Assembly (NCBI GenBank): GCA_963971575.1
Contig: OZ020613.1
Location: forward strand, 50,090,250 to 50,154,249
Source: Liopterus haemorrhoidalis
Taxonomy: Eukaryota; Arthropoda; Insecta; Coleoptera; Dytiscidae
Reading direction: 5' to 3'
Length of the DNA: 64,000 bases
The position numbers and the translations under genes are program-made. Position 1 is the first letter of the stretch. Every line of letters begins with the position of its first letter. Below the pieces are notes generated by a model, which was given only the letters and a program-made list of their open reading frames with translations, ran no database searches and was not told the DNA's origin. This document shows positions 22,534-34,889 of this stretch, piece after piece.

Positions 22534-25500
22534 ATGGCGCTGTCATTGTCTCAGTTAACGTCGTTGGCCCGTGCGCGCTGCTGGCTTGCGCGCACTATCA
22601 TTTCCGCTGGCGGCACTGGCTCGTGCGGCGCTGTCATCTTGGCTGGCGTCGTTGGTTTGTGCGGCGCTATCATCTTGGCTGGCGTCGTTGGCTCGTGCAG
22701 CGCTATCATCTTGGTTTTCATCCTGGCTATCATTTTGGCTGTTAACTTGGCCGGCGTCGCTGGCTTTTGCGGCGGTATTATCTTGGCAGGCTCGTGCGGC
22801 GCTATAATCTTGGCTGGCGTCGTTGGCTTGTGCGGTGCAATACTTGGCTATCATCTTGACTTTCATCCTGGCTATCGTTTTGACTGTCATCTTGGCTGGC
22901 GTCACTGGTTCGTGCGGTGCAATACTTGGCTATCATCTTGACTTTCATCCTGGCTATCGTTTTGACTGTCATCTTGGCTGGCGTCACTGGATCGTGCGGT
23001 GCAATACTTGGCTACCATCTTGACTTTCATCCTGGCTATCGTTTTGACTGTCATCTTGGCTGGCGTCACTGGCTCGTGCGGTGCAATACTTGGCTATCAT
23101 CTTGACTTTCATCCTGGCTATCGTTTTGACTGTCATCTTGGTTTGCGTCACTGGCTCGTGCGGTGCAATACTTGGCTATCATCTTGACTTTCATCCTGGC
23201 TATCGTTTTGACTGTCATCTTGGCTGGCGTCACTGGATCGTGCGGTGCAATACTTGGCTACCATCTTGACTTTTATCCTGGCTATCGTTTTGACTGTCAT
23301 CTTGGCTGGCGTCACTGGCTCGTGCGGTGCAATACTTGGGTATCATCTTGACTTTCATCCTGGCTATCGTTTTGACTGTCATTTTGGCTGGCGTCACTGG
23401 CTCGTGCGGTGCAATACTTGCCTATCATCTTGACTTTCATCCTGGCTATCGTTTTGACTGTCATCTTGGCTGGCGTCACTGGATCGTACGGTGCAATACT
23501 TGGCTACCATCTTGACTTTCATCCTGGCTATCGTTTTGACTGTCATCTTGGCTGGCGTCACTGGCTCGTGCGGTGCAATACTTGCCTATCATCTTGACTT
23601 TCATCCTGGCTATCGTTTTGACTGTCATCTTGGCTGGCGTCACTGGATCGTACGGTGCAATACTTGGCTACCATCTTGACTTTCATCCTGGCTATCGTTT
23701 TGACTGTCATCTTGGCTGGCGTCACTGGCTCGTGCGGTGCAATACTTGGCTATTATCTTGACTTTTATCCTGGCTATCGTTTTGACTGTCATCTTGGCTG
23801 GCGTCACTGACTAGTGCGGTGCAATACTTGTCTATCATCTTGACTTTCATCCTGGCTATCGTTTTGACTGTCATCTTTGCTGGCGTCACTGGCTCGTGCG
23901 GTGCAATGCTTGGCTATCATCTTGATTTTTATCCTGGCTATCGTTTTGACTGTCATCTTGGCTGGCGTCACTGGCTCGTGCGGTGCAATACTTGGGTATC
24001 ATCTTGACTTTCATCCTGGCTATCATTTTGACTGTCATTTTGGCTGGCATCACTGGCTCGTGCGGTGCAATACTTGCCTATCATCTTGACTTTCATCCTG
24101 GCTATCGTTTTGACGGTCATCTTGGCTGGCGTCACTGGCTCGTGCAGTGCAATACTTGGATATCAACTTGACTTTCATCCTGGCTATCATTTTGACTGTC
24201 ATCTTTGCTGGCGTCACTGGCTCATGCGGTGCAATACGTGGCTATCATCTTGACTTTCATCCTGGCTATCGTTTTGACTGTCATCTTGGTTTGCGTCACT
24301 GGCTCGTGCGGTGCAATACTTGGCTATGATCTTGACTTTCATCCTGGCTATCATTTTGACTGTCATCTTGGCTGGCGTCACTGGCTCGTGCGGTGCAATA
24401 CTTGGCTATGATCTTGACTTTCATCCTGGCTATCGTTTTGACTGTCATCGTGGCTGGCGTCACTGGCTCGTGCGGTGCAGAACTTGGCTATGATCTTGAC
24501 TTTCATCCTGGCTATCATTTTGACTGTCATCTTGGCTGGCGTCACTGGCTCGTGCGGTGCAATACTTGGCTATGATCTTGACACTCATCCTGGCTATCAT
24601 TTTGACTGTCATCTTGGCTGGCGTCACTGGCTCGTGCGGTGCAATACTTGGCTATGATCTTGACTTTCATCCTGGCTATCGTTTTGACTGTCATCTTGGC
24701 TGGCGTCACTGGCTCGTGCGGTGCAATACTTTGCTATGATCTTGACTTTCATCCTGGCTATCATTTTGACTGTCATCTTGGCTGGCGTCACTGGCTCGTG
24801 CGGTGCAATACTTGTCTATAATCTTGACTTTCATCCTGGCTATCGTTTTGACTGTCATCTTGGCTGGCGTCACTGGCTCGTGCGGTACAATACTTGGCTA
24901 TCATCTTGACTTTCATCCTGGCTATCGTTTTGACTGTCATTTTGGTTGGCCTCACTGGCTCGTGCGGTACAATACTTGGCTATCATCTTGACTTTCATCC
25001 TGGCTATCGTTTTGACTGTCATCTTGGTTTGCGTCACTGGCTCGTGCGGTGCAATACTTGGCTATGATCTTGACTTTCATCCTGGCTATTGTTTTGACTG
25101 TCATCTTGGCTGGCGTCACTGGCTCGTGCGGTGCAATACTTGGCTATGATCTTGACTTTCATCCTGGCTATCATTTTGACTGTCATCGTGGCTGCCGTCA
25201 CTGGCTCGTGCGGTGCAATACTTGGCTATGATCTTGACTTTCATCCTGGCTATCGTTTTGACTGTCATCTTGGCTGGCGTCACTGGCTCGTGCGGTGCAA
25301 TACTTGGCTATGATCTTGACTTTCATCCTGGCTATCATTTTGACTGTCATTTTGACTGTCATCTTGGCTGGCGTCACTGGCTCGTGCGGTGCAATACTAG
25401 GCTATCATCTTGACTTTCATCCTGGCTATCGTTTTGACTGTCATCTTGGTTTGCGTCACTGGCTCGTGCGGTGCAATACTTGGCTATGATCTTGACTTTC

Positions 25501-27694
25501 ATCCTGGCTATCGTTTTGACTGTCATCTTGGCTGGCGTCACTGGCTCGTGCGGTGCAATACTTGGCTATGATCTTGACTTTCATCCTGGCTATCGTTTTG
25601 ACTGTCATCTTGGCTGGCGTCACTGGCTCGTGCGGTGCAATACTTGGCTATGATCTTGACTTTCATCCTGGCTATCATTTTGACTGTCATCTTGGCTGGC
25701 GTCACTGGCTCGTGCGGTGCAATACTTGTCTATAATCTTGACTTTCATCCTGGCTATCGTTTTGACTGTCATCTTGGCTGGCGTCACTGGCTCGTGCGGT
25801 ACAATACTTGGCTATCATCTTGACTTTCATCCTGGCTATCGTTTTGACTGTCATTTTGGTTGGCCTCACTGGCTCGTGCGGTACAATACTTGGCTATCAT
25901 CTTGACTTTCATCCTGGTTATCGTTTTGACTGTCATCTTGGTTTGCGTCACTGGCTCGTGCGGTGCAATACTTGGCTATGATCTTGACTTTCATCCTGGC
26001 TATTGTTTTGACTGTCATCTGGGCTGGCGTCACTGGCTCGTGCGGTGCAATACTTGGCTATGATCTTGACTTTTATCCTGGCTATCATTTTGACTGTCAT
26101 CGTGGCTGGCGTCACTGGCTCGTGCGGTGCAATACTTGGCTATGATCTTGACTTTCATCCTGGCTATCATTTTGACTGTCATCTTGGCTGGCGTCACTGG
26201 CTCGTGCGGTGCAATACTTGGCTATGATCTTGACTTTCATCCTGGCTATCATTTTGACTGTCATCTTGGCTGGCGTCACTGGCTCGTGCGGTGCAATACT
26301 TGGCTATGATCTTGACACTCATTCTGGCTATCATTTTGACTGTCATCTTGGCTGGCGTCACTGGATCGTGCGGTGCAATACTTGGCTATCATCTTGACTT
26401 TCATCCTGGCTATCGTTTTGACTGTCATCTTGGTTTGCGTCACTGGCTCGTGCGGTGCAATACTTGGCTATGATCTTGACTTTCATCCTGGCTATCGTTT
26501 TGACTGTCATCTTGGCTGGCGTCACTGGCTCGTGCGGTGCAATACTTGGCTATGATCTTGACTTTCATCCTGGCTATCGTTTTGACTGTCATCTTGGCTG
26601 GCGTCACTGGCTCGTGCGGTGCAATACTTGGCTATCATCTTGACTTTCATCCTGGCTATCATTTTGACTGTCATCTTGGCTGGCGTCACTGGCTCGTGCG
26701 GTGCAATACTTGTCTATCATCTTGACTTTCATCCTGGCTATCGTTTTGACTGTCATCTTGGCTGGCGTCACTGGCTCTTGCGGTACAATACTTGGCTATC
26801 ATCTTGACTTTCATCCTGGCTATCATTTTGACTGTCATTTTGGTTGGCCTCACTGGCTCGTGCGGTACAATACTTGGCTATCATCTTGACTTTCATCCTG
26901 GCTATCGTTTTGACTGTCATCTTGGTTTGCGTCACTGGCTCGTGCGGTGCAATACTTGGCTATGATCTTGACTTTCATCCTGGCTATCGTTTTGACTGTC
27001 ATCTTGGCTGGCGTCACTGGCTCTTGCGGTACAATACTTGGCTATCATCTTGACTTTCATCCTGGCTATCGTTTTGACTGTCATCTTGGCTGGCGTCACT
27101 GGCTCGTGCGGTGCAATACTTGGCTATCATCTTGACTTTCATCCTGGCTATCGTTTTGACTGTCATCTTGGCTGGTGTCACTGGCTCGTGCGGTGCAATA
27201 CTTGGCTATGATCTTGACTTTCATCCTGGCTATCATTTTGACTGTCATCTTGGCTGGCGTCACTGGCTCGTGCGGTGCAATACTTGGCTATGATCTTGAC
27301 TTTCATCCTGGCTATCGTTTTGACTGTCATCTTGGCTGGCGTCACTGGCTCGTGCGGTGCAATACTTGGCTATGATCTTGACTTTCATTCTGGCTATCGT
27401 TTTGACTGTCATCTTGGCTGGCGTCACTGGCTCGTGCGGGGCAATACTTGGTTATGATCTTGACTTTCATCCTGGCTATCGTTTTGACTGTCATCTTGGC
27501 TGGCGTCACTGGCTCGTGCGGTGCAATACTTGGCTATGATCTTGACTTTCATCCTGGCTATCATTTTGACTGTCATCTTGGCTGGCGTCACTGGCTCGTG
27601 CGGTGCAATACTTGGCTATGATCTTGACTTTCATCCTGGCTATCGTTTTGACTGTCATCTTGGCTGGCGTCACTGGCTCGTGCGGTGCAATACC
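22534..27694. repeat. 82-bp satellite array, about 59 units, with 36-bp founder-like units at one edge
   Basis: From about 22840 to 27694 an 82-bp unit repeats about 59 times with few differences. Each unit decomposes into four 12-bp blocks of type NTCATCNTGRCT, a 13-bp block GGCGTCACTGGCT and a 21-bp block. Near 25340 one unit has an extra 12-bp block, showing that the short period is still active. The left edge (22600-22840) instead has diverged 36-bp units made of the same blocks (13+11+12). A 914-bp segment (11 units plus 12 bp) is duplicated: the variant GGTTGGCCTCACTGG recurs at 24944, 25858 and 26842. As 82 is not a multiple of 3, all short ORFs here are repeat artefacts. Confidence 0.95.
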
Positions 27695-27921
27695 CTAGCC
27701 AATCCCCTAGCGGATGTGACGTCATTGTCATTAGCGTCCGGGGGTCGGTCTCGTCTGTAAATGGTATAATTTTTAATGTAAAATTTGTCTTTCGGTTTTA
27801 GTCTAGTTTCGTTAATTATTAGTATGTCTATTTTATGTCTTTGTAGAAAGTAAGTCAGTTCGTTGGTCTTACCCCTTACACTGTTTGCGTTCCATGTTGC
27901 TATTTTGATTTTATATTCCAT
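27695..27921 (-). pseudogene. LINE-B ORF2 N-terminus (APE endonuclease), truncated
   Basis: Starts MEYKIKIATWNANSVRGK (endonuclease motif WNANS) and has IDILIINETRL with the catalytic Glu. After ARGLA the frame runs into satellite sequence. The intact counterpart is at 46545-47246. Confidence 0.85.
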
Positions 27922-29595
27922 AAGTGTACGCGATTTGATTGAAATGTTGGAATGCGTTCATCTTGTCCATTGGTGTGTTGGCCTGCCTCATTAATTGGTT
28001 TAGATATCTGACCGCCTGCAGCATCCCATCCAAGTTGACCAGGCTGTGTAGGGTGTTGAACTCCGCAAATAAGTCATTTAATTTATCAGTAGTTTCATTA
28101 ATTTTAGTATTAGTATTAGTATTGTTTGTGTTTTGTTGAGTTGATTGTTGTGTATTAATTGTTGCATGTTGTTGAGTGTATGATGGTTTAAATGTGTGTG
28201 CTGTAGGTGATTGTTTGCGAGTAGGGATTGGAGGGGGGGAGAAAGTTGGGAGGGGAGGGGCGGAGAAAGTTGGGCGGGGAGGGGGGGGAGAAAGTTGGGC
28301 GGAGAGGTGGCCATTGTTGGGTATTGTTATTATAATTTTGCGGGGGATTCTGTAGTAGCGGTTGTTTGGGTGGTCCTGTTGCCCATGCATTGAATTCTGG
28401 TGCCGGCGCCGGGATGTAGGTTGATTGTTGTAATTGTTGTGGTCTATTATTATTTTTCCTGGCTTCTATTTTGGTTATTATTGTCTTGTAGACTTTGCAA
28501 TCAGTGGAATTGGTGGGATGTGGACCCTCACAGTTTACGCATTTTATTATTGGGGTTTCTGTGCATTCCCTGGTAAAGTGCTGTTCCGCACATTTGAGGC
28601 AGCGTGGTGTCAGTGTGCAATTTGACGTTGCATGTCCCCAGGTCTGGCAACGATGGCACTGGCTAATTCTTTTCTTATTTCGGTGAATTTCCCAAGTTAT
28701 TCTTGTATATATTTTGGAATTTCACCTTATTCCTTAATGTTTCTAATGTCACGTCTTTAGTAGTGACTACTAGATATAGTGGTCTATAATTTGTGTTCAT
28801 CTTAGTCACTTGCGTGACTGAGATGCCTTTTTGAATTAGTTGGTTCATTATCTCCTCTACCGTGGTATCCGCATCAAGTCCTCTTATTACATATCCATAT
28901 GTTTTATCTTCTTTGGAGGTGTATGTAAAATACCCTATTTTATCTTCGTTACAATTTTCCATAAACGCCTTCCTTTTACTGTTATTTTCAAACCATATAT
29001 TTGTATACTTGTCTGTGTACGATACTTGAAATTTCTCTCCTGCGTGCTTTTTAATTGTGTCGTGAAATTTGTCTGTTTGTAGGGGTCTTCCCGTGAAAAC
29101 TACCGGGGGTGGTTTGGATTCAGTTTTTTCTACCTGTTCGTGTTCTAGTTCTTCGTAAATATTTTTGTTTTTATAATTAATTGTGTTGGTACTGGTAGAT
29201 GGGTTGCTTACAGTTGTTTTTTGAATGGTTTGTGTCTGTGTTTGTGAGTTATCTGTTTTTTTGATTCTCTTCCTGGGTGGTACAATTGTGAACGCTGGGT
29301 TTGCGTCCGTGATGCGGTTTGCGTCCGTGATGCGGTTTGCGTCGGTGATGCGGTTTGCGTCCGTAATGCGGTTTGCTTCCATGGTGTAATTTTTGCTGGT
29401 GTCTGTATCTTGGTTTGTGTCCATGATTTGATAAAGGTTCAGATTGTTGTCGCTTGAAAATGTGGCGCTGTATGGACTGCCTAGCGTTATGTTTCCTAAT
29501 GAATTGTTTGTTTTATATATTTTTGCACTTGTGTCACTATCATAATCACTTTTATCACTCTCATATGTTCTTTTATTGACTGTTTGTGTTTGCAT
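27911..29595 (-). pseudogene. LINE-B ORF1 (gag-like), one frameshift
   Basis: Starts MQTQTVNKRTYESDKSD. Residues about 70-100 are a five-fold hexapeptide repeat (ANRITD). Then comes the RNA-binding region seen in PRE_C2HC-type ORF1 proteins (GYVIRGLDADTTVEEIM, TNYRPLYLVVTT). After a frameshift near 28690, three CCHC knuckles follow (CHRCQTWGH, CLKCAEQH and a third Cys-rich block). A long Pro/Gln/Asn-rich C-terminus ends in YGI. This protein class binds LINE RNA. The stop TAA overlaps the ORF2 start by 11 nt, suggesting coupled translation. Only the single frameshift breaks it. Confidence 0.8.
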
Positions 29596-29867
29596 TATTG
29601 TTTTAGTTTGTATTATTTCATTGTTTTCAATTATTATCGAGTGGCAGCCCTGCGTGCGCAGAGCTACGTGCGCGTTAGATGTCTTTGTTCCACGTCACTT
29701 ATTAATATTATGTTATTAACACTGCTAAATGTTTATATTTCTCACCCACTTCATTTACACTAACACTGAGGAACAAGTTCCTATAGTTTTTTATTAATTT
29801 TTTATAGTTTTTTGTCACTTTTTGTAAAAAATTCGCAGGAGCGATGTGATTCACGTCTTACTCATAA

Positions 29868-29906
29868 GACGAGAACCGGTGTATTCAACATGGTATGGCC
29901 GTTGCC
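29868..29906 (-). rRNA. 5S rRNA 5' fragment (nt about 1-39) at the LINE-B 5' end
   Basis: The minus strand begins GGCAACGGCCATACC and ends CCGGTTCTCGTC, matching the first 39 nt of animal 5S rRNA (insect form GCCAACGACCATACC...). The break point after GGTTCTCGTC is the same as in LINE-B copy 2. The rest of the 5S is not found here because the LINE 3' side has been lost. Not a functional gene. 29907-30449 beyond it is AT-rich with nothing recognised. Confidence 0.85.
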
Positions 29907-30749
29907 TAAAACTTACATTTAATTTTAATTTAATAAATACCAAAATGACTCTATCTTTAACATTTAACCGGTGCATTCTAATATCTTTATGTACCTACAA
30001 TAGAAATATTGTTAATAATTGAATTTAATAATTGATGTGTCTGAAGACCATTAAAACTGGAGAGTATTATAGTTGTAGTTAAATACGAAATTTTACCAAC
30101 TCTAGAGCAACTGCGCGACCAATCGAATATGAAACTTACTCGTCGAGTGACCTGAGTGCATAGTAGAGCACCCAATCGAATACGTTATTTGTGCTTCTAC
30201 TCATCACTCGACAGATAACGAAACTACTAATGAAGGTATACCAACGATTAATGAAATTATTAATAACAAAATTAACAAATTTTATAGTTAAGTGTAAGTT
30301 CTTACCAAAAAAAATATGAAATTTAAAAAATTGTTATAGTAAAAATTCCTGAAATTGAAAACGAGAAATGTATTCTGGATCTTTGCTATTTCGCGATATA
30401 TTGTTCACACAATGAAAATATGTTACTTATTGAACTACAGTTTGATTACACCGGTCAACAAAAAACATTTTTTTTTATTCTTTATTTTAATGACTATTTT
30501 CTGATTCTTTATATAGAAAAATAACTAAAACATTTGTTTATGTTTGAAAACTTTGCTTTTGTACCTTTTGTACAACTATCAATACATATTTATTTATTTT
30601 TAGGACCACATAAGGAGAAGCGTATTTTATTAAGTAAGGGTGGGGACGAGCGGGTGGCAAGTGGCATTTCACTTACGGATACATTCACAGTCGGTATGCG
30701 CATGCGCATGCAACGATACCACGCATTTTGTGTGACGGCAGATCCAAAA

Positions 30750-32016
30750 ATGGCGTCAAGAAGTTGTAAACACGAGGTAGACTCATTCTGTTATATTAGC
30801 GGGTAATTTTTCAAAATAAGAGTAAAAAAATTTGCTTTGGCCACAAATTTAAATGTTTGTGAATCCTATGTAGCTTATTTAAAACTACCCTTTAAAAGTC
30901 AAGATAAAAATTGGGCACCTCATTTCTCGTGTAATAACTGCAAAAACAATTTAGAAGGTAAGTAGACACAATTCATCGTTAAAAGAAAAAAAAAATCTAT
31001 GAGGTTTGCAGTGCCTAGAAAATGGAGAGAACCTACTGATCATGTTCAAGATTGCTATTTTTGTATAGTTAAATCAAGTAAGCGTCGGGCTGGCAAAAAT
31101 GCCAAAAAGATTTTTTATCCAGATCTTCCTTCAACGTCTGCTCCAGTACCACATAGTGAAAATTTTCCTGTACCTTCTCGTCCAGAGCTATCAGAAACTT
31201 CTAGTGCCAGCTATGACAGCGAGGACTTTGTGATCAAATCGGTAATATTTGAACCACAGCTCATTAACTCAAAAGATTTAAATGACTTAGTTAGAGATCT
31301 TTACTTTTGGTCAAGTAAAGCAGAAATTCTAGTTTCTCGGTTGAAACAATAGAATTCGCTTGAGACAAATGTATCAATTAGTGATCAAAGAAAGCGTCAT
31401 GAAGCATTTTCTTGCTTTTTCCCTAAAGAAAACGGACTTTGTTATTGTAATGATGTGAAAGGCTTGTTTGAAGAAATTAGAATCTCATGCATTCCTTCTG
31501 ACTGGCATCTCTTCATAGACAGTTCTACAAAAAGTTTAAAAGCTGTCCTTCACAATGGAAATAAATTTCCATATCTTCCTTTGGCTCATTCCGTAATGCT
31601 CAAAGAAAATTACGAAAGTATGAAAATGGTGCTTGAGAGTTTAATAGTGATAGATGGTTGGATTTCTGATGGGAATGCAAGGCGGTTATACTAAGTATCC
31701 TTGGTACCTTTGCTTATGGGACAGTAGAGCAGACACAGCGCATTATAAACAGCACTTATGGCCTAAACGAAGCGAGTTCGAGATAGGAAAACATAATGTC
31801 AAATGGGAACCAATTGTGGAACCTAAACACGTATTAATGCCTCCATTGCATATAAAATTAGGTCTTATGAAGCAATTCGTTAAAGCTCTTCGTAAATCTC
31901 TTCAGAAGCTTTTCAATATTTAAAGATTTTTTTTCCTTAAAGCCAGTTAGCTAACTGCAAGTTATCTGAAGCCAATGTAAAAACCGGTATTTTTAACCGG
32001 TAAAAAAGGAAAGCCT
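30750..32016 (+). pseudogene. family X DDE-like transposase, N-terminal and middle parts (copy 1)
   Basis: Starts MASRSCKHEVDSFCYISG; an in-frame stop follows, then DKNWAPHFSCNNC, RFAVPRKWREP and QDCYFCIV (Cys pairs suggesting zinc binding). Next come LINSKDLNDLVRDL, SDWHLFIDSS and LAHSVMLKENYES. The segment with CGDLKV is deleted. It ends GYTKYPWYLCLWDSRAD, PPLHIKLGLMKQFVKAL and a decayed tail. Copy 2 at 55266-57608 shows the full order. The family is a transposon-encoded protein widespread in insect genomes as 'uncharacterised'. The DDE assignment is inference from the acidic motifs. A TIR-like ACCGGTCAACAAA lies at 30453-30465. Confidence 0.7.
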
Positions 32017-34804
32017 GGTCTTGTAGACTTTGCAATCAGTGGAATTGGCGGGATGTGGACCCTCACAGTTTACGCATTTTATTATTGGGGTTTCTGTGCA
32101 TTCCCTGGTAAAGTGCTGTTCCGCACATTTGAGGCAGCGTGGTGTCAGTGTGCAATTTGACGTTGCATGTCCCCAGGTCTGGCAACGATGGCACTGGATA
32201 ATTCTTTTCTTATTTCGGTGAATTTCCCAAGTTATTCTTGTATATATTTTGGAATTTCACCTTATTCCTTAATGTTTCTAATGTCACGTCTTTAGTAGTG
32301 ACTACTAGATATAGTGGTCTATAATTTGTGTTCATCTTAGTCACTTGCGTGACTGAGATGCCTTTTTGAATTAGTTGGTTCATTATCTCCTCTACCGTGG
32401 TATCCGCATCAAGTCCTCTTATTACATATCCATATGTTTTATCTTCTTTGGAGGTGTATGTAAAATACCCTATTTTATCTTCGTTACAATTTTCCATAAA
32501 CGCCTTCCTTTTACTGTTATTTTCAAACCATATATTTGTATACTTGTCTGTGTACGATACTTGAAATTTCTCTCTTGCGTGCTTTTTAATTGTGTCGTGA
32601 AATTTGTCTGTTTGTAGGGGTCTTCCCGTGAAAACTACCGGGGGTGGTTTGGATTCAGTTTTTTCTACCTGTTCGTGTTCTAGTTCTTCGTAAATATTTT
32701 TGTTTTTATAATTAATTGTGTTGGTACTGGTAGATGGGTTGCTTACAGTTGTTTTTTGAATGGTTTGTGTCTGTGTTTGTGAGTTATCTGATTTTTTGAT
32801 TCTCTTCCTGGGTGGTACAATTGTGAACGCTGGGTTTGCGTCCGTGATGCGGTTTGCGTCCGTGAAGAAATTAGAATCTCATGCATTCCTTCTGACTGGC
32901 ATCTCTTCATAGACAGTTCTACAAAAAGTTTAAAAGCTGTCCTTCACAATGGAAATAAATTTCCATATCTTCCTTTGGCTCATTCCGTAATGCTCAAAGA
33001 AAATTACGAAAGTATGAAAATGGTGCTTGAGAGTTTAATAGTGATAGATGGTTGGATTTCTGATGGGAATGCAAGGCGGTTATACTAAGTATCCTTGGTA
33101 CCTTTGCTTATGGGACAGTAGAGCAGACACAGCGCATTATAAACAGCACTTATGGCCTAAACGAACTGAGTTCGAGATAGGAAAACATAATGTCAAATGG
33201 GAACCAATTGTGGAACCTAAACACGTATTAATGCCTCCATTGCATATAAAATTAGGTCTTATGAAGCAATTCGTTAAAGCTCTTCGTAAATCTCTTCAGA
33301 AGCTTTTCAATATTTAAAGATTTTTTTTCCTTAAAGCCAGTTAGCTAACTGCAAGTTATCTGAAGCCAATGTAAAAACCGGTATTTTTAACCGGTAAAAA
33401 AGGAAAGCCTGGTCTTGTAGACTTTGCAATCAGTGGAATTGGCGGGATGTGGACCCTCACAGTTTACGCATTTTATTATTGGGGTTTCTGTGCATTCCCT
33501 GGTAAAGTGCTGTTCCGCACATTTGAGGCAGCGTGGTGTCAGTGTGCAATTTGACGTTGCATGTCCCCAGGTCTGGCAACGATGGCACTGGATAATTCTT
33601 TTCTTATTTCGGTGAATTTCCCAAGTTATTCTTGTATATATTTTGGAATTTCACCTTATTCCTTAATGTTTCTAATGTCACGTCTTTAGTAGTGACTACT
33701 AGATATAGTGGTCTATAATTTGTGTTCATCTTAGTCACTTGCGTGACTGAGATGCCTTTTTGAATTAGTTGGTTCATTATCTCCTCTACCGTGGTATCCG
33801 CATCAAGTCCTCTTATTACATATCCATATGTTTTATCTTCTTTGGAGGTGTATGTAAAATACCCTATTTTATCTTCGTTACAATTTTCCATAAACGCCTT
33901 CCTTTTACTGTTATTTTCAAACCATATATTTGTATACTTGTCTGTGTACGATACTTGAAATTTCTCTCTTGCGTGCTTTTTAATTGTGTCGTGAAATTTG
34001 TCTGTTTGTAGGGGTCTTCCCGTGAAAACTACCGGGGGTGGTTTGGATTCAGTTTTTTCTACCTGTTCGTGTTCTAGTTCTTCGTAAATATTTTTGTTTT
34101 TATAATTAATTGTGTTGGTACTGGTAGATGGGTTGCTTACAGTTGTTTTTTGAATGGTTTGTGTCTGTGTTTGTGAGTTATCTGTTTTTTTGATTCTCTT
34201 CCTGGGTGGTACAATTGTGAACGCTGGGTTTGCGTCCGTGATGCGGTTTGCGTCCGTGAAGAAATTAGAATCTCATGCATTCCTTCTGACTGGCATCTCT
34301 TCATAGACAGTTCTACAAAAAGTTTAAAAGCTGTCCTTCACAATGGAAATAAATTTCCATATCTTCCTTTGGCTCATTCCGTAATGCTCAAAGAAAATTA
34401 CGAAAGTATGAAAATGGTGCTTGAGAGTTTAATAGTGATAGATGGTTGGATTTCTGATGGGAATGCAAGGCGGTTATACTAAGTATCCTTGGTACCTTTG
34501 CTTATGGGACAGTAGAGCAGACACAGCGCATTATAAACAGCACTTATGGCCTAAACGAACTGAGTTCGAGATAGGAAAACATAATGTCAAATGGGAACCA
34601 ATTGTGGAACCTAAACACGTATTAATGCCTCCATTGCATATAAAATTAGGTCTTATGAAGCAATTCGTTAAAGCTCTTCGTAAATCTCTTCAGAAGCTTT
34701 TCAATATTTAAAGATTTTTTTTCCTTAAAGCCAGTTAGCTAACTGCAAGTTATCTGAAGCCAATGTAAAAACCGGTATTTTTAACCGGTAAAAAAGGAAA
34801 GCCT
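31470..34804. repeat. 1,394-bp tandem duplication of a transposon/LINE hybrid
   Basis: The unit is about 547 bp of family X (plus) joined to about 847 bp of LINE-B ORF1 (minus). Copies start at 31470, 32864 and 34258; the third stops after its family X part at 34804. Copies 1 and 2 are almost identical. The LINE part is nearly the same as 28483-29330 of the neighbouring LINE-B copy 1. The join LINE-to-X (GCGTCCGTGA/AGAAATTAG) has only a few bases of microhomology, pointing to recombination or replication error rather than transposition. Confidence 0.92.
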
Positions 34805-34889
34805 GGCTTTGCCTGAAAACAGTGGTTCATGGTTTTCTCGGAAACAACAGAGCAGACAATTACGAACAGCTTATTGCAACTATTGATAA
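34258..34889 (+). pseudogene. family X coding continuation (copy 1)
   Basis: The third partial duplicate runs on, past the duplicated part, into genuine family X sequence: in one frame VVHGFLGNNRADNYEQLIAT matches FLGNNKSHAYKIGVEKLID of copy 2. It is cut at 34889 by the 748-bp insertion. Several frame breaks. Confidence 0.7.

Larger units (their letters stand above)
27695..29867 (-). mobile_element. LINE-B copy 1, 3' part replaced by satellite
   Basis: Minus-strand LINE with a 5' UTR (29867-29596), ORF1 and the first 75 codons of ORF2. The sequence matches LINE-B copy 2 (44835-50188) up to 27695, where it meets the satellite array. The 5' end joins 39 bp of 5S rRNA sequence at 29868. Confidence 0.88.

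Noticed and set aside
22840..27694. CRISPR-like array
   Set aside because: The whole 82-bp unit is conserved; there are no unique spacers, and the context is eukaryotic.
22534..27760. Dozens of overlapping 60-70 codon ORFs encoding near-identical hydrophobic peptides
   Set aside because: They are frames of an 82-bp satellite whose length is not a multiple of three; no start context, splicing or protein family supports them.
28840..29082. Plus-strand 80-codon ORF rich in Tyr, Ile and Phe (also at 32375, 33769 and 48944)
   Set aside because: It is the antisense shadow of LINE-B ORF1, conserved only because the LINE is duplicated.
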